A stretch of DNA of 64,000 nt. Source: Haloimpatiens lingqiaonensis (GTDB taxonomy: Bacteria > Bacillota > Clostridia > Clostridiales > Clostridiaceae). A program made the translations under genes and the position numbers. Below, one piece after another: positions 44,543 through 52,716 of this stretch. Location: assembly GCF_044502415.1 (NCBI RefSeq), contig NZ_CP172402.1; one strand, given 5' to 3'. The notes under the pieces are model-generated. The model was not told the DNA's origin and searched no databases. It saw only the letters and a list, made by a program, of their open reading frames with translations. The first letter of the stretch is position 1. Every line of letters begins with the position of its first letter.

Positions 44543-44613
44543 AAGGGGATAAATATTTGTAAATCCAAGCTTGTTTATGCTTGTAGTAATTTACTGTTAT
44601 TTCATCCCCTCTT
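44543..44613. terminator. Bidirectional terminator between convergent genes
   Basis: AGGGGATAAAT and ATTTCATCCCCT form the base, with GTAAAT...ATTTAC and AAGC/GCTT inside, between the TtcA-like (+) and DUF1836 (-) genes. Confidence 0.65.
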
Positions 44614-44619
44614 AATCTT

Positions 44620-45237
44620 TTATTTTTTCTTTATATTTGCATCTTCTGTATCCTTAAAAAAATTATCTATTATCTTCTCAGCCATTCTCTTTTGAATGTT
44701 AGCTCCATTAATTAATAAAAGCACTGCCAATATTAGCTTAGCCTTTTGCTCCTTCTGTTCTTCAATATTATCACTATATTTTACTATTTTCTCTATGTTC
44801 TTTTGAAACTCTTCCCTAAACTCCATATCTTTTCCGTTTTTCAACTCTAAAAATTTAGAATAAATACCCTGTAAATATTCATTTTCCTCATCTTCCCCTT
44901 TTAACTCCTGTAATAATGGAGCTACCAAAAGACTTATGTCATTTATGGATAAAATTTGTTTCAAATTATATATTAAGGTTAACAACACCATGTTTTCCTT
45001 AGTGTATTTTTTGTTTTTCACTGGTAACAATATCTTTGCCTTAGCATAGTTATTTATCATGGTTTTAGTTAAAATCTTCTCTTCCTCGTCCCTTTTTAAT
45101 CCGCTCAATTTGTCATCAAAGAAACTCGTTACTTGATCCATGTATAAATCTACACAAGGTATATCATTAATTTTTATATCTTCAACCAAACAAACCTCAT
45201 CTATGAGTTTTTTAAGTTTTTCCTCATTTAAAAACAC
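44620..45237 (-). CDS. DUF1836 domain protein
   Basis: 205 residues, all helical. Features of DUF1836: CVDLYMDQVTSFFDDKLSGL, then LTKTMINNYAKAKILLPVKN and KKYTKENMVLLTLIYNLKQI (about 60-105), a MerR-like N-terminal arrangement. A hydrophobic helix near the end (AKLILAVLLLINGANIQKRM). Function unknown; may be DNA-binding. Ribosome site GAGGTGG before the ATG region. Confidence 0.8.
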   Translation of the reverse strand: MFLNEEKLKKLIDEVCLVEDIKINDIPCVDLYMDQVTSFFDDKLSGLKRDEEEKILTKTMINNYAKAKILLPVKNKKYTKENMVLLTLIYNLKQILSINDISLLVAPLLQELKGEDEENEYLQGIYSKFLELKNGKDMEFREEFQKNIEKIVKYSDNIEEQKEQKAKLILAVLLLINGANIQKRMAEKIIDNFFKDTEDANIKKK

Positions 45238-45882
45238 AAAACCACCTCAATCTTTACTACTAGTGAACTTAACCCAGCCACAATGTCACGGGGCTTCCTT
45301 CTTCCTCGAACCACAAAGGTACAAGATTTTACGGGCTGAATTATAAAAATTTACTTCTTTACTAATAAGTTATTAGTATTAGTATAGCACTATATAGCAT
45401 TGATTACTATATGATTAATTACTATTGTATAAAATCTATATTCATGTAAATTTCAATGATTTTTAAAATCATATTGTTATGTAACTACATTTCTTCACAT
45501 AGTCTTTATTACTATATATTCTAATTTTTATATAAAAAAATAATATTATAATTATATTTTGCTTTATAGTAAATTTATATATTCACTTTTAAAACCACAA
45601 TATATTATTAAAATTAAAGCTGACACTATCTATTTATATTTAATTCCATACTATGGTTTATTTTAAGATTAAACTAGTGTATTTAGGAATTGAAGATTAA
45701 AGCTTACTATTGTAACATATAAATATAACATCACATAGTTTTTAAAACTACATATAGTTACACTTATATTTTAGCTGTGCATATTATAAATTAAATAAGT
45801 AAAAAATAAAAACATAATGTTTATTATTACTTTATTTCTCTGAATTTATATGGAAAAATTTTTTGTAAAGGATGTGTTCTAT
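45238..45882. other. AT-rich gap
   Basis: No gene. 45265-45345 is locally GC-rich (AACCCAGCCACAATGTCACG, GGGGCTTCC, ACGGGCTGAATTATAAAAAT) with partial CAGCCC/GGCTG complementarity; this might be a structured leader or a transposon scar. The remaining 500 bases are very AT-rich with no motif I can support. Confidence 0.4.
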
Positions 45883-46533
45883 TTGATTAAAAAAATGAGA
45901 GAACCTGTAAGTGGTTTAACTCACCTTTTAGGGGTTGTCCTTTCTATCCTAGGGCTTATAATTTTAATACACAATTCCATTGTACTTTCAAAACCTTATT
46001 ATGTACCTGGCTTTGTGATATTTGGCATAAGTTCCATACTACTTTATACCGCTAGTTCCGTATATCACTTATTATCTGTTCCAGAAAAAATTATAAAAGT
46101 TCTAAGAAGAATAGACCACTCTATGATATATGTATTAATTGCAGGTACCTATACACCTGTATGTTTATTTGCATTAAAGGGCACTTTAGGTATGACACTT
46201 TTCATAACTATTTGGACCCTAGCAGCAGTGGGTATTATGCTAAAAATTTTTTGGTTCAATGCTCCAAGATGGCTTTCTACTCTATTCTATGTAATTATGG
46301 GATGGATTGCAGTAATTGCCATATATCCTCTTTGGAAAACCCTATCCTTAGGAGGAATATTGTGGCTTGTAGCTGGCGGCTTGTCCTATACTGTAGGTGC
46401 GGTAATTTATGCTACTAAAAGACCTAGAATAGCTTCCAAATTCTTTGGTTTTCATGAAATATTTCACTTGTTTGTATTACTGGGAAGCTTCTGTCACTTT
46501 TGGATGATGTTTAAATATGTAATGTTCGTATAA
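45883..46533 (+). CDS. Hemolysin III / YqfA family membrane protein
   Basis: Seven membrane segments of the PAQR/hemolysin III family: EPVSGLTHLLGVVLSILGL at the start, SSVYHLL, RRIDHSMIYVLIAGTYTPVC (the conserved His/Asp metal residues) and the final HEIFHLFVLLGSFCHF. About 216 residues from TTG 45883, chosen because AAAGGATG lies upstream; the ATG at 45850 has no ribosome site. Function in Firmicutes uncertain (membrane homeostasis suggested). Confidence 0.9.
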   Translation: MIKKMREPVSGLTHLLGVVLSILGLIILIHNSIVLSKPYYVPGFVIFGISSILLYTASSVYHLLSVPEKIIKVLRRIDHSMIYVLIAGTYTPVCLFALKGTLGMTLFITIWTLAAVGIMLKIFWFNAPRWLSTLFYVIMGWIAVIAIYPLWKTLSLGGILWLVAGGLSYTVGAVIYATKRPRIASKFFGFHEIFHLFVLLGSFCHFWMMFKYVMFV

Positions 46534-46584
46534 CCCACTTTCTAGATAAACCACAAAAATTTTCACAAAACCCTATAAAAATAA

Positions 46585-48030
46585 GGCTATTTAATAAATG
46601 TTGTGCAAAGTACCTATAAAATATAGTAGTCACTTTGCATATTTTACCAATATGTCTTGAAAAGATCTTTTAGGCGTCAGCCTGCCAAATTATAGTTATA
46701 TTAAAAATGAAAACTTATTTAGCAAAGCGTGCAATTATCCTTCTTTTTAAATTAGCGCAGCTACAGAATCCATAGCCAGCTCTTTTTATTAGTTTAATCT
46801 TATTATTAATTCCTTCAATAGGTCCATTAGTTAGTTTTTTATCAAAATAATTGAAAATCTGTTCATACCAGTTATTCACTGTATTTATAACCTTTTTGAA
46901 TTCTTTTATTTTATTATCTTTTACCCTTTTACACCAGCGTTCAAAAGCTTCCATAGCTTCATTTTTACTATGCAACACAAAAATATCTCTAAATTCTTCT
47001 TTTAACTCATAAGCTATTTCCAAATAACTACTTTTTTCAAAATGCTCTATTAAAATTAAGTATTCTTCATCTGTTACATTTTCATTACCTTTCTTAAATA
47101 AATACCTATCTTTAAATAATTTTGTTTTAGATTCTTTATCTAATTGCTTGGATACTGATTTTCTAACATCTTTAAATGCATCACCAATTTTTTTTATAAC
47201 ATGAAATTTATCAATGATTATTTTAGCATTTGAGAACATCTTAGATATAGAAGAATTATATCCATTCCACATATCCATGGTAACAAACTTTACTTTTTTA
47301 CGAGCATTTATAGACCATTGTGAAAAATATTTAATAAGATTTTCTTTTGTTCTATCATCAAGAATATCTATTATTTTATTAGTAGCTGATAAAGGGTTTA
47401 TTAGAGCAACAGCATAATTATGACCCTTTTTTAGAGCAAATTCATCTATACCAAAGTATTCAATTCCATTCTCTTTAATATCATCATCTATTTCATTTAT
47501 TAATTTATTTGAGTATATATCAAATGCAGTTTTCACTTCTTGATATCCTAACTCAAGCTGCTTACATACTTCATTAATACTTGTTTTAGATACTTCTTTA
47601 GCAATAAACTCAATAAACCTATCGGTTTTTCTTTGATATTTATTAAGAAAAGGAATTGTTATTGGTATCCCTCTATGTCCACAGCAAGCACATCTCAATC
47701 TAATTTTCTCAACAACTAATATTACAGCTTTATCATGAATAGGTATATCTCTTACTAAGAACTCTTTTTTATCATGCAGCCTATCGGCTATGCTATCGCA
47801 TTTAGGGCATTTTAAAGATTGCTTTATTGGAGATACTCTTATGAAAATAGTATTATTATATTCTTCAGAACATTTGATATAAAAATCTGGTAAAGCTATT
47901 GAAACTTTGATATAATTATCTTGCATTTGCTTTCTCCTTTATTGGGGATATTATTGTTGTTTGCATTACAATAATAGCAAATGCATTTTTTATTTGTAAA
48001 GTTTTTCTACACAAGAAATATTAAATAGCC
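46585..48030 (-). mobile_element. ISL3-family insertion sequence, intact
   Basis: 1446 bp with inverted ends GGCTATTTAATA...TTGTG and CACAA...TATTAAATAGCC, flanked by the 8-bp direct repeat AAAAATAA (46577-46584 and 48031-48038). The transposase frame is complete, so the element looks recent and active. Confidence 0.93.
46715..47926 (-). CDS. ISL3-family transposase
   Basis: 403 residues. N-terminal zinc finger (LKCPKCDSIADRL ... LRCACCGHRG), HTH near 100-130 (RKTDRFIEFIAKEVSKTSIN), and the DDE core: EYFGIDEFALKKGHNY (Asp), VTMDMWNGYNSSI (Asp) and NGPIEGINNKIKLIKRAGYG (Glu). Full length for ISL3. Ribosome site AAAGGAG before the ATG at 47926. Confidence 0.94.
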   Translation of the reverse strand: MQDNYIKVSIALPDFYIKCSEEYNNTIFIRVSPIKQSLKCPKCDSIADRLHDKKEFLVRDIPIHDKAVILVVEKIRLRCACCGHRGIPITIPFLNKYQRKTDRFIEFIAKEVSKTSINEVCKQLELGYQEVKTAFDIYSNKLINEIDDDIKENGIEYFGIDEFALKKGHNYAVALINPLSATNKIIDILDDRTKENLIKYFSQWSINARKKVKFVTMDMWNGYNSSISKMFSNAKIIIDKFHVIKKIGDAFKDVRKSVSKQLDKESKTKLFKDRYLFKKGNENVTDEEYLILIEHFEKSSYLEIAYELKEEFRDIFVLHSKNEAMEAFERWCKRVKDNKIKEFKKVINTVNNWYEQIFNYFDKKLTNGPIEGINNKIKLIKRAGYGFCSCANLKRRIIARFAK

Positions 48031-48057
48031 AAAAATAATTTAAAATCCAATATATAA

Positions 48058-48163
48058 AAACTGCTTTTAATTTTTCAAGTAGTAAATATTAAAAACTATC
48101 CACACTTATAATTTTGTATTAGTTTTTTTATTTACTTACCTTACTAAAAGCAGTTTTTTGTTT
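48058..48163. repeat. Long hairpin, family C-like in size
   Basis: AAAACTGCTTTTA and TAAAAGCAGTTTT pair over about 100 bases, with TAAATATTAAAAACTA and TAGTTTTTTTATTTA inside. Sequence differs from family C but the design is the same. The rest of 48164-48418 is AT-rich and should hold the promoter of the next gene. Confidence 0.6.
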
Positions 48164-48418
48164 AAACTTTTAACTTTTCTGTTACTATTTAGCAACTCAT
48201 TCTTAACCACTAATTTTGTTTTATTGAATATACTATTAGTATACCGTGAATAACACAGTAATCCTTATAAGAATATATATAAAATTATAAATTTTAACTA
48301 CTATGATGATTAAATAATTTGTTAAAGTTAATAATCTAAATAGGCTTTTATTTTTACATAGTTATAAATTATTTTTAGCTATTATAATAATTATTTAAAT
48401 TATAGGGAGGCTCTTCAA

Positions 48419-49257
48419 ATGATTTCAAAATTCAATAAAAAGTCTTTATCTTATTTCATTTTAATAATTTGTTTTACATCATTAATAGCAGTTGTTTCAT
48501 TATCAAATGCTAAAGCTGCATCTTCTCCTAATTTTAAAAAAACTAATGCAGCCTTAAGAAACACCAATTCACCAAAAGACAACAGTGTTACTTCTAAAGC
48601 TAATATACTAACTAAAGACTCTAATAAAACATTAAATGCTGTATCAGTAGAAAACATTAAATCTTATAACACTAAAAAATGTACTTTAAAACCTGAAAGC
48701 CAAAACTTAAATAATGAGCAAAAAAGCTAAATATTTCAAGTGGTAATATTAATACTAATAACAAAAATACTGATAAAAAAATCAGCAAAAATACTAATAC
48801 TATTTCTGATAAAGAAATTATAAATTTATTATTTAATTCATACAACAGCATGAGGAATTTAGAAAGTTTTTATATACATCACACACCCTTCGAAGAATTT
48901 AATAATCGTACTTATATGAAAATGCCTAAAAGCATAACATCTCATGAATCACTAGTTGCTTATTTAAATAAAACCCTTGGCTTAAATAAATACTTCACTA
49001 GCGATTATACAGAAAGACTTATAAAATATGTATTTTCAAAACAAGTTAACGACCAATATTACATGTTAGTGGGACAATTTGGACAAATTTTCGATATGAA
49101 AAATGCCAAAATAACATCAACAAAATATGAGGGTAATAAGCTATATGTAACTTACCAAGGATACTATGAACCTAATGATTTAAAAACTGAAAAAGCTACT
49201 TTAATTTTTAATGGTACAAATTGGTTAGTAGATACTGCCACCTTTTCACCTTGGTAA
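48419..49257 (+). pseudogene. Secreted protein with IseA-like domain, frameshifted
   Basis: A signal peptide (SYFILIICFTSLIAVVSL, cleavage near AKA-AS) is followed by a Ser/Thr/Asn/Lys-rich linker, then at 48720-48725 a run of six A loses the frame (stop at 48730). Adding one A gives EQKKLNISSGNINTNN and continues without a stop through DKEIINLLFNSYNSMRNLES to the end (49257), about 279 residues. The C-terminal domain (YMLVGQFGQIFDMKNAKITS, YVTYQGYYEP) resembles IseA-type DL-endopeptidase inhibitors; that match is by eye. Ribosome site GGGAGG. Homopolymer sequencing error cannot be excluded. Confidence 0.7.
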
Positions 49258-49271
49258 AATTTATTGCAATT

Positions 49272-49378
49272 AAAAGGGGATATTGCATTAAGGAATTTAC
49301 TTACAATATATTGCATAGAAAATTTAAATCTATCACAATATATTCTAGTATTCATTCTTAGGGCAATATCCCCTTTTT
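49272..49378. repeat. Family C long-hairpin element, copy 3
   Basis: Ends AAAAGGGGATATTGC and GCAATATCCCCTTTT, inner CATTAAGGAATTTACTTACA and CTAGTATTCATTCTTAGGG, with CAATATATTG/CAATATATT. It lies between convergent genes and can terminate both. Confidence 0.8.
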
Positions 49379-49418
49379 CTGTGTCTATTTTAAAAACATA
49401 ATTTTTTCATTTAATTTT

Positions 49419-50306
49419 TTATAATAATTTAAAACCAAGCGCTTCTTCTACTTTTGATTTTCCAATTCTATCAATCATATCTCCAAATCTCTCTTTTTTA
49501 TTTCCGTTTTCCTTATAGAAAAGTATGCTTTTTTCTAGTATAGACATTACTTCATCCTTAGAAAAAATTCCTTGTATAGCCTGTCCTGGTCTAGTTTTTT
49601 TACCCCACTTACCACCTAGATATATTTTAAATCCTTCTTTCTCAACTTCTGCAGCACCAAAATAGCATGCATCTGAACACTTTCCGCAATTAACACATTT
49701 GTCTCTATCTATTACTGCCTTTTGTCCCTCTTCCTTGTTAATGGCTCCATGAACACACACTTTCTCCATGCCGCAATTATTACAAGCTTTGCATTTATCT
49801 TCTTCTATTTTAACTTTTCTCTGTCCTACAATACCAAAGTCATTTAAGTCTGGCTTAATACAGTTATTTGGACAGCCCCCAATACCTATTTTAAATTTAT
49901 GAGGAAGTGACACATCTCTCCATCCTTCATAAAAAGTATTGTGTATCTCCTCTGCCAAAGCTTGAGTATCCACTAATCCATATACACAAACAGTTCCTTT
50001 ACAAGCCGTTACTGGTCTTATTTTATCTCCAGTACCCCCACTATACAATCCTAATTCTTTTAATTCATCCTTTACCTTTTCTATATTCTCATACTCTATC
50101 CATGGGATTTCCACTGTAAGTCTTGTGGTATAACTTACATATCCTCTTCCGTATTTTTCAGCAATTTCACTAATCCTTTTCATCTCTTTAGCTGTATTAC
50201 ATCCATTCTTTGTTATAACTCTACAAGCAAAATATCCATCCTGTCTTTGAGGTAAAAATCCTTGTCCCTTTAATTTTTTCTTCTCTTCAGCTGTTATATT
50301 TCCCAT
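49419..50306 (-). CDS. Anaerobic sulfite reductase subunit C-like protein
   Basis: About 295 residues from ATG 50306 (GGGGG 9 bases upstream; the GTG at 50312 is too close). N-terminal ferredoxin-like half domain (GFLPQRQDGYFACRV), siroheme-Fe4S4 ligands in TACKGTVC and GIGGCPNNC, then two 4Fe-4S ferredoxin motifs (CKACNNCGMEKVCVHGAI and CVNCGKCSDACYFGA). This layout fits AsrC or related stand-alone nitrite/sulfite reductases. asrA and asrB are not adjacent, so its electron donor is unknown. A LysR regulator lies upstream. Confidence 0.85.
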   Translation of the reverse strand: MGNITAEEKKKLKGQGFLPQRQDGYFACRVITKNGCNTAKEMKRISEIAEKYGRGYVSYTTRLTVEIPWIEYENIEKVKDELKELGLYSGGTGDKIRPVTACKGTVCVYGLVDTQALAEEIHNTFYEGWRDVSLPHKFKIGIGGCPNNCIKPDLNDFGIVGQRKVKIEEDKCKACNNCGMEKVCVHGAINKEEGQKAVIDRDKCVNCGKCSDACYFGAAEVEKEGFKIYLGGKWGKKTRPGQAIQGIFSKDEVMSILEKSILFYKENGNKKERFGDMIDRIGKSKVEEALGFKLL

Positions 50307-50507
50307 ATTCACAATCCCCCTATATTTAATAGTTAGTTTTTAACTTAATAATTTTATACTTGAGGTATTTGCATAATTAATAAATTTAAAATATAACCTC
50401 AATATATCGTATTTCGGCAATTGATTTTATACCATATATTCATAAGATTTTATTTTAAAAGGAATTATGCAATTTCCTCACTTAATAATTGAACTTTCGC
50501 ATATAAA

Positions 50508-50638
50508 CAGAGCTCTTAGCTTCAGATGGAGTTTTTACTCCAACTGAAGGTTAGAGATCGTTATCCAGGGACGTAGCTGCCGTTACCTCCCACTTTGTTA
50601 GAAGTGGGAGTGTTACGGCAGGTAAGTCTCTGGATAAA
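50508..50638 (+). repeat. Family A two-hairpin element, copy 4
   Basis: 131 bp, preceded by ATAAA and ending GGATAAA, 3' arm GTAAGTCTCTGGAT. It splits a family B-like sequence: AACTTTCGCATATAAA lies on the left and TTTCAATATTTATATTAGAT on the right; compare CGCACATAAATTTCAAGCTC at 10931. Confidence 0.85.
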
Positions 50639-50687
50639 TTTCAATATTTATATTAGATTAATAACCACATTGCAAATAAACTTACCT

Positions 50688-50788
50688 CCACTTATTTACG
50701 CTAAAGTGGACACTTATGGGTTAGGTAAAATTCTAACCACAGTTATAGGATACTACTATAGGTGTAATAAATCCAATAAGGATTTATT
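50688..50788. other. Three consecutive hairpins upstream of the asrC-like gene
   Basis: CCACTT/AAGTGG (50688-50709), GGTTAG/CTAACC (50719-50738) and AATAAATCC/GGATTTATT (50766-50788) follow each other. No ORF. May be a leader RNA or the 3' region of the LysR transcript. Confidence 0.4.
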
Positions 50789-50874
50789 ATGGGGATATAA
50801 GCAGCTTTTATAATAGATATAGTGAACTCTTTCACTTACTTACGGTGAAATGAGCATTCTTTTTTAAAACTAAT

Positions 50875-51768
50875 TTAATCATTACAAATTTGTTCTTTGC
50901 AAAAATTCATAAAGTCTTTTGAAAACTTAGGTTCTCTATTTCCCTTATATATAAAATTAAATTCCCTTTTCATGCTAAAACCTTTTATGGGTACTCTTAT
51001 TAATGTGCCCTCTTTTAATTGCTCCTTAACAGCTTCCTTAGATATAACCGTACACCCTAGATTTTCACACACTAAAGACACTGTGGCACTTATATTATGA
51101 ATTTCCATATGAATATGTTCATCTGTAAGCATGTGCCCAGATTTTATCAAATACTTTTCAAATACTTCTCTAGTTCCAGATCCCTTTTCTCTTAAAATAA
51201 GTTTATCCCTTAAAACTTCCTCCACTGTAACTTCCTCTCTATTAGCAAAGACATGCTTTGGCGACACTACTAATATAAGCTCATCATTTTTAAAAGTAGT
51301 ATATTTAACCTTAGTTTTATCGAAAGGCCCCTCCACAGCTCCCAAGTCTATATCTCCATTTAAAAGCTTATTTACTATGTTTTCCGTATTATCTATGGTC
51401 AATATTATATCTATATTGGGGTTTATATCCATGTATGATCTTATTAAATTCGGTATAGTAAATCCCCCTATAGTAAGACTAGCCCCTAGTCTATATTTTT
51501 TAATAAAAGATGTACTATTTTCCAAAGAATATTCTATAAATTTACTTAGCCTATCTAATTCTAAAGCATTTTCATAAAGAAATTCCCCTTGAGACGTGAG
51601 TTCCAATGTACTCTTTCTCTTCCTAAATAGTTTAACATTATAATATTCTTCCAAAAACTTTATATGCTGTGAAATAGCCGGCTGAGTCATATTTAAAAGA
51701 GCCGCAGCCTTGGTAAAATTTTTAGTTTGCGACACTGTTATAAATGTCCTTAACTTAGTATCTATCAT
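50875..51768 (-). CDS. LysR-family transcriptional regulator
   Basis: 297 residues. HTH at the N-terminus (FITVSQTKNFTKAAALLNMT then QPAISQHIKFLEEYYNVKLF), and a periplasmic-binding-like effector domain from about residue 92. Similar to the CysB/CbbR-type group. Same strand and upstream of the asrC-like gene, so it may control sulfur metabolism; this is inference from proximity, with 560 bases between the two. Confidence 0.9.
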   Translation of the reverse strand: MIDTKLRTFITVSQTKNFTKAAALLNMTQPAISQHIKFLEEYYNVKLFRKRKSTLELTSQGEFLYENALELDRLSKFIEYSLENSTSFIKKYRLGASLTIGGFTIPNLIRSYMDINPNIDIILTIDNTENIVNKLLNGDIDLGAVEGPFDKTKVKYTTFKNDELILVVSPKHVFANREEVTVEEVLRDKLILREKGSGTREVFEKYLIKSGHMLTDEHIHMEIHNISATVSLVCENLGCTVISKEAVKEQLKEGTLIRVPIKGFSMKREFNFIYKGNREPKFSKDFMNFCKEQICND

Positions 51769-51879
51769 GTTATACTACCACCCTTGTTTACAATATTATA
51801 TATTGATTGCTGAATAAATGTAGACTTGTAATTACAAATTTAAAAATTACTGCTTATGTTTTTAAATCACTATATTTTC

Positions 51880-51925
51880 TTAACAAAACTACTGCACTTG
51901 AAAATAAATGCAGTAGTTTTGTTAA
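51880..51925. terminator. Perfect hairpin, bidirectional terminator-like
   Basis: TTAACAAAACTACTGCA and its exact complement (17 bp) with a 12-base loop. It lies between the end of the metallopeptidase pseudogene and the LysR gene promoter. Confidence 0.65.
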
Positions 51926-51930
51926 AATAT

Positions 51931-52643
51931 TTATAAGTCAAATTTTATTCCATTATCTCTCAACCAAATTCTTCTCGTTTCGTAGTCTGGCATAACTCCA
52001 CTTACCATATTCCAAAACTCTTTAGAATGATCCTTATAATACATATGGCACATCTCATGAACAACTATATAGTCTAATATATAGGCTGGTGCCATAGTAC
52101 ATCTCCAGTTAAATAGTAGTTCATCTTTTGATGTGCAACTTGCCCACCTCTTTTTTGCTCTTTAACTTTAATGCTTTTGGGCTTTTTATTAAAAAAATAG
52201 CTATAATATTTTACTCTTTCATTTATCTTTTGTAGAGCCTTTTCTCTATACCAATCCTCTAGTGCTGCTTTAATTTTTTCTTCATCTTTGGTGTATGTTG
52301 TTACAATAAATTTTCCTCTAAATAATTTTACATCTATACCTTTACTTCTTTCATTTAAAATCAATTGAAGGGTATAGTTTCTGCCCAAATATAGATAAGA
52401 CTCTCCATTTACAGCCTCTCTACTTATTTTATTTACATTTATATTTCTCACTTCATATTGCTTTTGAACTATCCATTTAGCTTTGGATTTAACCTTTTTT
52501 ATTATATCCTCTTCTAAAACTTCCATGGGTGCAACTACATTTACTTCTCCATTAGTTTCTACTTCTATTGCTAATGTTTTTCTGTTGCTAAATTTCACAT
52601 TAAATTCTATATCTCTTGTCCCAAAGGTAAACTTTAATTTCAT
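51931..52643 (-). pseudogene. YgjP-like metallopeptidase, frameshifted second copy
   Basis: Paralogue of 33816-34655. The first 160 codons read normally to IKVKEQK, where a run of six A (52151-52156) shifts the frame. Adding one A restores RWASCTSKDELLFNWRCTMA, then YIVVHEMCHMYYKDHSKEFW (the zinc site) and the C-terminus to a TAA at 51931, about 237 residues. As written, a 189-residue product without the zinc site would be made. Such genes often accompany type I restriction loci, downstream of hsdR as here. Confidence 0.85.
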
Positions 52644-52652
52644 TACTTGTCC

Positions 52653-52712
52653 CTTCTAACTTCTAACTTATTACCTCTTACTTTTTTACTCCTTACTTCT
52701 TACTTCAACTTA
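52653..52712. repeat. TTACTTCTTAC/CTTCTAACTT-type tandem repeat
   Basis: Degenerate units CTTCTAACTT, ATTACCTCTTAC, TTTTTTACTCC and TTACTTCTTACTTC fill the spacer between hsdR and the metallopeptidase remnant. Same vocabulary as 18390-18420 and 37428-37465. Confidence 0.7.
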
Positions 52713-52716
52713 TACC

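Noticed and set aside
45250..45345. Known riboswitch upstream of the DUF1836 gene
   Set aside because: The GC-rich patch has some complementarity but I could not match it to any riboswitch core, so it is described only as an unexplained stretch.
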